This document shows, piece after piece, positions 37,405 to 45,620 of a stretch of DNA of 64,000 nt. The notes beneath the pieces are model-generated. The model did not search any database. It saw only the letters and a list, made by a program, of their open reading frames with translations, and was not told the origin of the DNA. This stretch comes from Paraburkholderia bryophila (GTDB taxonomy: Bacteria; Pseudomonadota; Gammaproteobacteria; Burkholderiales; Burkholderiaceae): NCBI RefSeq assembly GCF_003269035.1, contig NZ_QLTK01000020.1:62001-126000 (forward strand). The letters run 5' to 3'. The position numbers and the translations under genes were made by a program. Positions within the stretch are counted from its first letter, which is position 1. Every line of letters begins with the position of its first letter.

Positions 37405-39155
37405 GCGTCCGCCGTTTTCCGAATCCCATCATCTTTAGAAAGAGAGCCGCCGAATTGAACTCCTCGTCCGTAGCGGTGCGCGCACCGCGTCCCGCCTTGC
37501 TGGTGCTGTCGCTCGCCGTGATCTGGCTGTCGGGCTGCGCGGTCAAACCCTCGCCGTTTACCGATGCCGAACGCACCCAGACCGCGCAAGCCGACCGCAC
37601 GTCGATGTTCGCGCAGCAACAGGCCGTGAGCGGCCCGATCACGCTCGACGAAGCCATGGCGCGCGCGATCCGCTACAACCTGGATCATCGGCTGAAGATG
37701 ATGGAAGAGGCGCTCGCGCAGAAGCAGCTCGATCTGTCGAATTTCGATCTGCTGCCCAAGCTCACCGCGCAGGCCGGTTATACGACGCGCAATCACGAGC
37801 TCGCGTCGTCCTCGACGAACGTGTTCACCAACGAGCAATCGCTCGCGCCGTCTTATTCGACCGATAAGAACGACCGCACTGCGGACCTGTCGTTCTCGTG
37901 GAATCTGCTGGACTTCGGCGTCAGCTACTACGAGGCGAAAGAGCAGGCCGACCACGTGCTGGTGCTCGAACAGCGCCGCCGCAAGGTCGTGCAGCTGATG
38001 ATGCAGCAGGTGCGCGAAGCGTACTGGCAAGCCACCGGCGCGCAACGTCTGCGCGATCGCATCGGACCGTTGCTCGATCAGGCGCGTTCCGCGCTGAACG
38101 ATTCGCGTCAGGCGCAGCGTGAAAACCTGCGTGCGCCGCTCGATACGCTGAACTATCAGCACGCGCTGCTCGATCTGATGCGTCAGCTGGAAGAGATCCG
38201 CGACCAGCTCGAGGAGGCGAAGCCGCGTCTGGCCGCGCTGATGAATCTCGAACCGGGCAAGGACTACACGCTCGCGCCGCCGGAAGGCTTCGCGGTGCCG
38301 ACCTTCGACATGCCGATGGACCGCATGGAAGAGACCGCGCTGGAGCGCCGCCCGGAACTGGTCGAGGCGAGCTACAACGAACGGATCAGCGTCAACGAAA
38401 CCCATAAGGCGATGGCGAAGATGCTGCCCGGCATCGAATTCAGCCTCGGCACGCATTACGACAGCAACAGCTTCCTCGTCTATAACGCGTGGCGCGCGGC
38501 GGGCATCAGCGTGAGCTGGAATTTGCTGAACCTGATCAACGTGAAGAACATCAAGGGCATGGCCGACGCGCAGCTCGAAGTGGCGAAGACGCAGCGTCTC
38601 GCGCTGAGCATGGCGGTGCTCACGCAGGTGCACGTGGCCACCAGCGAGCTGAGCGCGAAACGCCGTCAGTTCGACCTGCTCAAGCAGATGAACGACGTCG
38701 ACCAGCAGATTCTCGAACACACGCATAACGCGACGCAGGCGAACGCGCAGGGCAAGCTCGAGGAAATCCGCGCGGCGACCGGCGCGATGATGTCCGAGCT
38801 GCGTCTCTATCAGAGCTACGGCGAACTCGAAAATGCGTACGGGCAACTGCTCGCCACGCTCGGGCTCGATCCGGTGCCGGACACGGTCAAGGGTCACGAT
38901 CTGGCTTCGTTGCAGCAGTCGATCAATCAGGAGCAGCAGCGCTGGGTCGCGCTCGGCCACGGCATCACGACCGGCGCCGCGCCGGTGGGGGCGGCGGGCG
39001 GGGTGGCCGTCGATCCGGCCAGCGCGCCCGTCAAGGCGCCGGCCGCCAGCACGCCGGCCGCCGCGCAACCTGGCGCGCCGGTCGCTGTGCAAACCAGCGC
39101 GCAGGCCACGGTCCAGGCAGCCGGTCCCGCAACAGGTGGAGTCAAGACGCAATGA
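37401..39155 (+). CDS. TolC-family outer membrane lipoprotein
   Basis: A 584-residue outer-membrane channel subunit. An N-terminal signal with lipobox LSGC places the lipidated Cys at residue 46. The TolC/OEP repeats occupy about residues 75-500, with long helical stretches (QKQLDLSNFDLLPKLTAQAG, AKEQADHVLVLEQRRRKVVQ). A Pro/Ala/Gly/Thr-rich tail of about 80 residues is unusual for the family. Start and stop overlap both neighbours by ATGA. It would be the outer-membrane exit of a tripartite exporter formed with the adaptors downstream. Its natural cargo is most simply the giant repeat protein encoded directly before it. Confidence 0.9.
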   Translation: MSVRRFPNPIIFRKRAAELNSSSVAVRAPRPALLVLSLAVIWLSGCAVKPSPFTDAERTQTAQADRTSMFAQQQAVSGPITLDEAMARAIRYNLDHRLKMMEEALAQKQLDLSNFDLLPKLTAQAGYTTRNHELASSSTNVFTNEQSLAPSYSTDKNDRTADLSFSWNLLDFGVSYYEAKEQADHVLVLEQRRRKVVQLMMQQVREAYWQATGAQRLRDRIGPLLDQARSALNDSRQAQRENLRAPLDTLNYQHALLDLMRQLEEIRDQLEEAKPRLAALMNLEPGKDYTLAPPEGFAVPTFDMPMDRMEETALERRPELVEASYNERISVNETHKAMAKMLPGIEFSLGTHYDSNSFLVYNAWRAAGISVSWNLLNLINVKNIKGMADAQLEVAKTQRLALSMAVLTQVHVATSELSAKRRQFDLLKQMNDVDQQILEHTHNATQANAQGKLEEIRAATGAMMSELRLYQSYGELENAYGQLLATLGLDPVPDTVKGHDLASLQQSINQEQQRWVALGHGITTGAAPVGAAGGVAVDPASAPVKAPAASTPAAAQPGAPVAVQTSAQATVQAAGPATGGVKTQ

Positions 39156-40003
39156 AGTTTTCGCAGTGTGCGGCGTGGTGCGCAGTCGCAGTAATGTTGT
39201 CCGCACAACCGGTCTGGAGCGCGCAGCCTGGCGCCCAGCCGGACGTAAAACCCGTCGCGAAGGCCGCCGTCAAACCGGTTTCCGTGCAGGCCCCGGCGCT
39301 TGCGCCGCAAGCGGCGTCGGCGCAAAGCGATGCGTCCGGCGACGCGGGCAAGATCCGCATCCAGTTGGTGTCGCGCGATCAGGTGGATCTGTCGAGCGAA
39401 ATCGCCGCCAAGATCGCGACGCTGCCGTTGCGTGACGGCGACGCGTTCCGCACCGGTCAGACGCTGGTGTCGCTCGACTGCTCGCTGTACACGGCGCAAT
39501 TGCGCAAGGCCCAGGCCGAAGCCGGCGCCGCCAGCGATCTGCTGAACGTGGATCAGCGGCTCGCACAACTGCATTCGGTCGGCGAACTCGAAGTGCAGCA
39601 GGCGGCCGCCAAGCTGAAGGCGAGCAACGCCGAGGTCGCGTACATGCAGGCGACCGTGCGCAAATGCGTGATCACCGCGCCGTTCGACGGCCGCGTCTCG
39701 AAGCGTTCGGCCGCGCCGCAGCAGTTCGCGGAACCGGGCAAACCGCTGCTGACGATCGTCGACACCAGCCGCCTCGAACTCAAAATGATCGTGCCGTCGA
39801 AGTGGCTGGTCTGGCTGAAGCCCGGCCATGCGCTCAGCGTGCAGGTCGACGAGGTCGGCAAGACCTATCCGGCGCAGGTCGCCCGCATCGGCGCGCGCGT
39901 CGATCCCGTAACGCAGACCGTCGACGTGACGGCGGCCCTGACCGGCAGCGTGCCCGAATTGCTGCCGGGCATGAGCGGCTGGGCCACCTTCGCCAGCCGA
40001 TGA
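39152..40003 (+). CDS. Periplasmic HlyD/RND-type adaptor
   Basis: A 283-residue membrane-fusion adaptor with a cleavable signal peptide (about residues 1-24, ending PVWS/AQP). It has the lipoyl-like half motifs LPLRDGDAFRTGQTLVSLDC near residue 90 and CVITAPFDGRVSKRSA near 172, a short helical hairpin between them, and a beta-barrel (PSKWLVWLKPGHALSVQVDE). It is shorter than most RND adaptors. It overlaps the TolC gene upstream and the next adaptor gene downstream, both by ATGA. It likely bridges the inner-membrane components and TolC. Confidence 0.9.
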   Translation: MKFSQCAAWCAVAVMLSAQPVWSAQPGAQPDVKPVAKAAVKPVSVQAPALAPQAASAQSDASGDAGKIRIQLVSRDQVDLSSEIAAKIATLPLRDGDAFRTGQTLVSLDCSLYTAQLRKAQAEAGAASDLLNVDQRLAQLHSVGELEVQQAAAKLKASNAEVAYMQATVRKCVITAPFDGRVSKRSAAPQQFAEPGKPLLTIVDTSRLELKMIVPSKWLVWLKPGHALSVQVDEVGKTYPAQVARIGARVDPVTQTVDVTAALTGSVPELLPGMSGWATFASR

Positions 40004-41448
40004 CCGCCATGCATCCGGCGCCCGGTGGGCCGTCGCCCGGGAATCACGCGAACAACGTGCGCATCGACCCGCAGCAGCTGGCGATGCTGTGGCAACTCGC
40101 GGCTCGCGCGCGCGACGCGCAGACCGAAGCGACGCTCGGCTTCACCGTGGTCAACGAAACGCTGTCGTTGCTGCCGTACCGGCAGGCCGCCTGGTGGCGC
40201 GGCACTGCGCCCGGCACGGTGGCGGCGGTGTCCGGCTTGCCGGAAAGCGATCCGAATGCGCCTTACGTGCAGTGGCTTGGCGCGCTGTGCCGGGTGCTGG
40301 CGCGTGCGCCTGAAAGCGCTGCGCCGCACGCGGGCGATGCAACCGTGGCGCCGCCCATCGAGCGCGCGCGCGCCTTCACCGCGGCCGATCTCGCCGTGGA
40401 CCCTGCGGCCGCGCATGTCGTGCAGGACTGGCAGGCGTGGTGGCCCGAGCATGGTCTGTGGCTGCCGCTGGCCGATCGCAGCGGGCGTGCGCTCGGCGGC
40501 GTGGTATTCGCACGCGACGCCGCGTGGACCGCGGTGGATTGCGCCTTGCTCGGCGAACTCGCGCAGGTCTGGGCGCATGCCTTCGCGGCGTTCGGCCCAC
40601 GGCCTTCGTGGTTCGAACGGGCGCGCGTGATTCTGAAGCCTGGGAGGCAGCAGCGTCGCGTACTGATTGCATTGGTGGTTGCGTGCCTGATTCCCGTGCG
40701 GCTGACGGTGCTCGCACCGGCCGAAGTCACACCGAAAGATCCGTTCGTGGTGCGCGCGCCGCTCGACGGCGTGATCGACCGTTTGTACGTGCAACCGAAC
40801 CAGCCGGTCGCGGCCGGCACGCCGCTGCTCGGGCTCGACGCCACGACGTTGCAATCGCGCTATGCGCTGGCGCGCAAGGACTTCGATACCGCGCAGGAAG
40901 AGTACCGGCAGACCGCGCAACTCGCCGTCACCGACGACCGCAACCGTCTCGACATGGCCGAGCGCAAGGGCAAGCTCGACCAGAGCGCCGTGCAACTCGA
41001 CTTCACCGCGCAGCAACTCGCGCGCGTGCGGGTCAGCGCCGCGCGTCCGGGCGTGGCAGTGTTCGCCGATCCGAACGAATGGACCGGCAAGGCGGTCGCC
41101 GTCGGCGAAAAGATCCTGTTGCTGGCCGATCCGGCGCATGTCGAACTGAGTGCTTATCTGCCGGTCGCCGACAACGTCGACGTGAAAGCCGGCGCGACGA
41201 TCACGCTGTATCCGAAGAGCTCGCCGCTCGCCACTTACGAAGCGCGGATCGACTCGGTCGCGTATCGTGCCGAGCCGACGCCCGACGGCGTGCTCGCGTA
41301 CCGCATCCGCGCCACCTTTAGCGACGCCACGGCGCGTCCGCCGCTCGGCGCGATGGGCACCGCGCGGATTCATGGCAACTGGGTGCCGTTGTTCTACTAC
41401 GTGCTGCGGCGCCCGTTGACGCTCGCGCGTCAGTGGCTGGGTTGGTAA
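40000..41448 (+). CDS. Membrane-anchored HlyD-type adaptor with N-terminal GAF-like region
   Basis: A 482-residue protein in two parts. Residues about 20-205 form a cytosolic domain (TEATLGFTVVNETLSLLPYRQA, WLPLADRSGRALGGVVFARD) that resembles GAF sensor folds. One transmembrane segment follows near 220-240 (RVLIALVVACLIPVRLTVLA). Then come HlyD-type lipoyl halves (FVVRAPLDGVIDRLYVQPNQPV), a helical hairpin and a beta-barrel, with a second hydrophobic C-terminal stretch. ATG at 40000 overlaps the preceding stop; the frame is open further upstream. The cytosolic domain could sense a signal or recruit cargo. GAF assignment is by pattern and moderately sure; the adaptor assignment is firm. Confidence 0.83.
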   Translation: MTAMHPAPGGPSPGNHANNVRIDPQQLAMLWQLAARARDAQTEATLGFTVVNETLSLLPYRQAAWWRGTAPGTVAAVSGLPESDPNAPYVQWLGALCRVLARAPESAAPHAGDATVAPPIERARAFTAADLAVDPAAAHVVQDWQAWWPEHGLWLPLADRSGRALGGVVFARDAAWTAVDCALLGELAQVWAHAFAAFGPRPSWFERARVILKPGRQQRRVLIALVVACLIPVRLTVLAPAEVTPKDPFVVRAPLDGVIDRLYVQPNQPVAAGTPLLGLDATTLQSRYALARKDFDTAQEEYRQTAQLAVTDDRNRLDMAERKGKLDQSAVQLDFTAQQLARVRVSAARPGVAVFADPNEWTGKAVAVGEKILLLADPAHVELSAYLPVADNVDVKAGATITLYPKSSPLATYEARIDSVAYRAEPTPDGVLAYRIRATFSDATARPPLGAMGTARIHGNWVPLFYYVLRRPLTLARQWLGW

Positions 41449-41454
41449 CGCGAT

Positions 41455-43620
41455 GTGCTCCGCCCGTTTGAGTATGAGTGGGACCGCCAAGCGTGGGGCC
41501 GCACGATGAGCCGCCTGCCGCAACTTCGCCAAGAGCTGACGCTTAGCGCCGGCGCGCCCACGCCGGAGGGCGCGCCGACCTGGATGCTGCACGACCCCGC
41601 CGCGAACCGTTTTTTCCAGCTTGGCTGGCCGGCCTTCGAGCTGCTGTCGCGCTGGCCGCTCGACGACGCCAACGCGATCGTCGCCAGTGTGAATCGCGAC
41701 ACGACGCTGACCGTCACGATCGACGACATGGAAGCGCTCGTGCGCATGCTGCAGCAGCAGAACCTGCTGGTCGCGCGCACCGCGAGCGACGCCGACCGGC
41801 TGGCCGCCCGCGCCGAAGCGGGGCGGCTCGGCCAGGCGATGTGGCTGCTCAAGCACTACCTGATGATCCGGATTCCGCTGTGGCATCCCATGGCGTTTCT
41901 GCGGCGCACCGCGCGCTACGCGTCGTTCGCGTTTCGTCCGGTGTTCTGGATGATGATCGCCGCTTGCGCGGTGCTCGGTCTGTTCCTCGTGTCACGCCGC
42001 TGGGACGAATTCCTGCATACGTTCCACTCGTATGCGGATCTGCAAGGCCTCGTCGCGATCGGCATCGCGATCGGCATCGCGAAGGTGCTGCACGAATTCG
42101 CGCATGCGTTTACCGCGCAGCGTTACGGCTGCCGCGTGCCGACCATGGGCGTGGCCTTTCTCGTGATGCTGCCGGTGTTGTACACGGATACCACCGAAGC
42201 CTGGAAAGTGCCGAGCCGCGCGAGCCGTCTGCGGATCGGCGCGGCCGGCATGCTGAGCGAACTCGCGCTCGCCGCCGTGGCGACGCTCGCCTGGAGTCTG
42301 CTGCCCGACGGCCCGCTGCGTGCCGGCGCGTTTCTGCTCGCCACCACCACGTGGATCGGCACGCTGGCGATCAACGCGAGTCCGTTCATGCGCTTCGACG
42401 GCTATTTTTTGCTGTCCGACTGGCTCGATACGCCGAACCTGCACGACCGCGCGTTCGCGCTCGGCCGCTGGTGGCTGCGCGAATGGCTGTTCGGTCTCGG
42501 CGAGCCGCAGCCGGAGCCGTGCTCGCCGTCGCGGCGGCGGTTTCTCGTCGGCTTTGCGTTTGCAACGTGGTTTTACCGGCTCGCGGTGTTTTTCTCGATC
42601 GCGCTGGTCGTGTATCACGCGTTTTTCAAGGTGTTGGGGCTGATGCTGTTTTGCATCGAGTTCGGCTGGTTCATCGTGCGGCCGATGTGGCGCGAAACGC
42701 TCGCGTGCTGGCAGCGTCGCGCGCAATTGCGCTGGTGCCGGCAGACCCGGCGCAGTGCGTTGCTCGGCGCGTTGCTGATCGGCTTTCTGGTGGTGCCGTG
42801 GCACGCGGGCGTGAGTGCGCCGGCGGTGTTCGGGCCGCAACACGCGCAGGGCCTGTACACGGTGGCGGCGGGTTACGTGGCGGCGACGCCGCCGCCCGCC
42901 CGGGACGGTCAGACGGTGCAAGCCGGCGAGGTACTCGCGACCATCGTGTCGCCCGACCTCGCGTACCGGCTCAAAGCCGCGCAGGCCGAAGAGGCCTTGC
43001 TGCGCTGGCAGGTCGAACAGCAGGCCTTCGACGACCGCCTGCGCGAGCAGGGCGTTGCATTGACGCGGCGCTGGGATGCGGCGCGCCAGACGATCGCGGG
43101 ATTGCAGGCGGAGATCGGGCAGTTGACGATCCGCGCGCCGTTTGCCGGCACGCTCGACGTACCCGGCGACGCGGTCGCGGCCGGCACCTGGCTGCCGCGC
43201 GGCGAACGGCTCTACGACGTGATCGGGCCGGGCGGCATCAAGGGCGATGCCTTCGTCGGCGAAAACGACGTGGGCCGCGTGCGGGCCGGCGAGCCGGCGG
43301 TGTTCGTCGCGACGCTCGCGGAAATGCGGCCGGTGCATTGCCGCGTGCAGGCCGTCGACAAGGTGAACATCGGCGTGCTCGACGAGCCTTCCGTCGCGAG
43401 TCAGTATGGCGGTCCGATTCCCGCCGAGCAGGACGCGAAGACGCACCAGCTGGTGCCGCTGCAGGCGACCTGGCAAGTGCGGATCGACGACTGCGACAGC
43501 GGCAGGACGCTGCCGCGGGAGTTGACCGGCAGCGCGTCGCTGGATGGCGGGCGGGAGAGTTATGCGGGCAAGTGGCTGCGTTCGCTCGTCGCGGTCATGC
43601 AGCGGGAAGGCGGCTTTTAG
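41455..43620 (+). CDS. PqqD-like / M50 site-2 protease / HlyD fusion protein
   Basis: A 721-residue membrane protein. The N-terminus (about residues 20-105) has the pattern of a PqqD-like winged helix: TWMLHDPAANRFFQLG, FELLSRWPL and VRMLQQQNLLV. A polytopic M50 metalloprotease domain follows at about 120-430, with HEFAH at 213-217 and the second zinc motif in NASPFMRFDGY near 310. The C-terminus from about 475 has HlyD lipoyl halves (VQAGEVLATIVSPDLAYRL, LTIRAPFAGTLDVPGD). GTG at 41455 is taken as start, 6 bp after the previous stop; ATG at 41506 is the alternative. It may replace the ABC motor of a type I exporter, or process cargo. Confidence 0.85.
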   Translation: MLRPFEYEWDRQAWGRTMSRLPQLRQELTLSAGAPTPEGAPTWMLHDPAANRFFQLGWPAFELLSRWPLDDANAIVASVNRDTTLTVTIDDMEALVRMLQQQNLLVARTASDADRLAARAEAGRLGQAMWLLKHYLMIRIPLWHPMAFLRRTARYASFAFRPVFWMMIAACAVLGLFLVSRRWDEFLHTFHSYADLQGLVAIGIAIGIAKVLHEFAHAFTAQRYGCRVPTMGVAFLVMLPVLYTDTTEAWKVPSRASRLRIGAAGMLSELALAAVATLAWSLLPDGPLRAGAFLLATTTWIGTLAINASPFMRFDGYFLLSDWLDTPNLHDRAFALGRWWLREWLFGLGEPQPEPCSPSRRRFLVGFAFATWFYRLAVFFSIALVVYHAFFKVLGLMLFCIEFGWFIVRPMWRETLACWQRRAQLRWCRQTRRSALLGALLIGFLVVPWHAGVSAPAVFGPQHAQGLYTVAAGYVAATPPPARDGQTVQAGEVLATIVSPDLAYRLKAAQAEEALLRWQVEQQAFDDRLREQGVALTRRWDAARQTIAGLQAEIGQLTIRAPFAGTLDVPGDAVAAGTWLPRGERLYDVIGPGGIKGDAFVGENDVGRVRAGEPAVFVATLAEMRPVHCRVQAVDKVNIGVLDEPSVASQYGGPIPAEQDAKTHQLVPLQATWQVRIDDCDSGRTLPRELTGSASLDGGRESYAGKWLRSLVAVMQREGGF

Positions 43621-43646
43621 GCGAGCCCCCGCCGCGCGGCGACCGC

Positions 43647-44111
43647 TCAGTTCGGCGCGGCCACGTTGAACGGCTTGCCCGGTATCCACGCCCACGTGGC
43701 CAGCACTTTTGCACCTGCCGGGCCGGCCTTCGTGACGTGGATGACGTTGGCCGGCATCCGGTAACTCTCGCCGGCATGCACGACCCGGTCGGACCGGCCG
43801 TCCACCTGAACGGTCACTTCCCCTTCCAGCACATAGGCGAGCTCCGGGCCGGTTGCCTTGTGCCGCGGTTTAGCCGCGTTCGGCGGGAATTCGGCGACAC
43901 CCATGCCCATCTCTCGTAGAGTGCCTGCCAGGGGGACGCGTTGCAGCACGACGGTGTCTTTGGCGGGCGGCGGCGCGGCGGGGGTATTGGCTGGGTTGAC
44001 GGCCTTTGCTTCGGCCGTGTTGGCGGCATTGGCGGCATTGGCCAATTGCAACGGCGCGCTCAGCGTCATTGCCGCCGTCACGATCGACGCCAAACAAAAC
44101 ACGCGGCTCAT
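43647..44111 (-). CDS. Secreted cupin-domain protein
   Basis: A 154-residue protein with a signal peptide (about residues 1-25, ending LQLANA/AN), a Ala/Asn/Pro-rich linker, and a single small cupin barrel at about 55-150. The barrel has metal-ligand-like ELAYVLEGEVTVQVDG and HAGESYRMPANVIHV stretches. ATG at 44111 is preceded by AAGGAG 7 nt away. It lies 17 bp beyond the serine hydrolase stop on the same strand, so the two are one transcript. Ligand and function are unknown. Confidence 0.82.
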   Translation of the reverse strand: MSRVFCLASIVTAAMTLSAPLQLANAANAANTAEAKAVNPANTPAAPPPAKDTVVLQRVPLAGTLREMGMGVAEFPPNAAKPRHKATGPELAYVLEGEVTVQVDGRSDRVVHAGESYRMPANVIHVTKAGPAGAKVLATWAWIPGKPFNVAAPN

Positions 44112-44128
44112 GGCGATTCTCCTTTTCA

Positions 44129-45319
44129 TCAACGCGCGCCGGCAGCGCCGAGCGCCGTCAGAATCCGATGCGCGACGGTGACACGATCCTCGATCGGTAC
44201 GTTCTTGTTCGCCAGCATCACGATCCCGAGCTGCTTGCCAGGAATAAACGCGACGTACGTGCCGAAGCCGTTCGTCGAACCGGTCTTGTTGATCCACACA
44301 TCCTGCTGCGGCGCGAGCGGCGGCTCGATGGCGGTGACGGGTGTCGCTTTCATCGTCATCGTTGCGGAGTTGCCTTCGAGCAGGGTCTTCAGCGTCACCG
44401 GATACGCGTACTGTTCCCAGATCAGGTCCTGAGTCATCACGCCCGCCGTGAAGTAACCGGTATGCGTCGCCGTGATCGCGCGTTGCCACGCTGGGTCGAT
44501 CCGCACGAGGTTCATGTTTGCTTGCAGGAAGCGCGTCAGGTCGGTGGCCGTCGTCTTGACGCCGTACGCCTCGGCGGATAACACGCCGGGCGCGACGCGG
44601 ATCGGCGCGCCGTCCTTTTTGTAGCCTTGCGCGTAGTCCGGCATGCGGGCCTGCGGTACATCGATATAGCTGTGCTTCAGGCCGAGCGCGGGGAACAGGC
44701 GCTGCTGCATCAACGGCGTGAACGCGTCGCCCATGCTTTTGGCCGCGATCAGTCCGAGCGTGCCGATGCCGGGATTCGAATACGTTCGGCAAGTGCCCGG
44801 CGTACAGCCCGGTTTCCATGCCTTGAGGTAGCGCAGAAACTGCGCGTCGTTCTGGATCTCGTCGGGCACTTGCAACGGCAGCACGCCGGGCGTATGCGTG
44901 CCCAGATTGACGAGGCTCACGTTGCCGAACGGACTGCCTTGCAGCGACGGCAGATATTGGCTCGTCCTGTCGGACAGCGACAGCTTGCCGCTGACCTGCG
45001 CATAAGACGCCAGCGTCGCCGTGAAGGTCTTGCTGACGGAGCCGATCTCGAACAGCGTGTCTTGCGTGACCGGCTTGCCGGTTTCCGTCGACGCCACGCC
45101 GTAATTGAACACGTAAGGCTGACCCGCGACGATCACGCCGACCGCCATGCCGCGTACGCCGTCTTTGGTCATGAGCGGTTGAATCGCGGCGTCGACGGTG
45201 TGCTGGATCGTGGCGCGCGAGGTGTCGGCGGCGGCGTACGTTGTCGTGGCGATCGCGCACAGGGCGGTGAATAAGAGCGGTGCGATCGTCGTGATGGGAG
45301 TGAGAGGGCGGAGCTTCAT
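44129..45319 (-). CDS. Class C beta-lactamase-type serine hydrolase
   Basis: A 396-residue periplasmic enzyme with a signal peptide ending near YAAADTS (residue 30). All three class C motifs are present: Ser94-x-x-Lys97 (SVSK), Tyr180-Ser-Asn182 (YSN) and Lys345-Thr-Gly347 (KTG). Length and motif spacing match AmpC beta-lactamases, which hydrolyse cephalosporins; the same fold serves some esterases. No divergent ampR gene is present: the upstream neighbour is a chitinase-like gene. It is co-transcribed with a cupin gene. Beta-lactamase activity is likely but the substrate range cannot be read. Confidence 0.88.
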   Translation of the reverse strand: MKLRPLTPITTIAPLLFTALCAIATTTYAAADTSRATIQHTVDAAIQPLMTKDGVRGMAVGVIVAGQPYVFNYGVASTETGKPVTQDTLFEIGSVSKTFTATLASYAQVSGKLSLSDRTSQYLPSLQGSPFGNVSLVNLGTHTPGVLPLQVPDEIQNDAQFLRYLKAWKPGCTPGTCRTYSNPGIGTLGLIAAKSMGDAFTPLMQQRLFPALGLKHSYIDVPQARMPDYAQGYKKDGAPIRVAPGVLSAEAYGVKTTATDLTRFLQANMNLVRIDPAWQRAITATHTGYFTAGVMTQDLIWEQYAYPVTLKTLLEGNSATMTMKATPVTAIEPPLAPQQDVWINKTGSTNGFGTYVAFIPGKQLGIVMLANKNVPIEDRVTVAHRILTALGAAGAR

Positions 45320-45620
45320 TTGCGTCGTTTCCTTGAATATCGGCCAGGCCGCACTATCCGACTTTTACGGTTGGCTGACAATCGACGATATGTTGCGCGA
45401 GGGTAAAGAAAATCTTGTGGGCGAAGCGGCCACGTCGATTTCGGATCGGCTCGATCCGGTTCCAGATAACACGCCTTTACCTCTCTATCTGAACAGGTGT
45501 TTTCCCCGAGGGAATTACTAAGCTGCCTGTGTGCCATTTCTGGCTATTCAGCATGCCGGACGGGTAGAACGACCCGTTATTGAAAATGGCTAAAAATCGA
45601 TTCTCACTCAGGAGAAAACC
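45320..45620. other. Intergenic region between serine hydrolase and GH18-like gene
   Basis: A 301-bp divergent gap. It holds two inverted repeats, CAGATA-N17-TATCTG (45463-45491) and ACGGGT-N6-ACCCGT (45560-45577). The second lies in the leader of the GH18-like gene. No further coding frame was supported. Confidence 0.4.

Noticed and set aside
39865..41886. A 673-codon minus-strand frame across the HlyD and M50 genes
   Set aside because: Arg/Ala/His-rich composition with no recognisable motif, fully antisense to genes with clear domains.
43647..45260. A 537-codon minus-strand frame joining the cupin gene and an out-of-frame reading of the serine hydrolase
   Set aside because: Only its C-terminal 154 codons (cupin) make sense; the rest reads the beta-lactamase-type gene in the wrong frame. 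AAGGAG before 44111 sets the true start.
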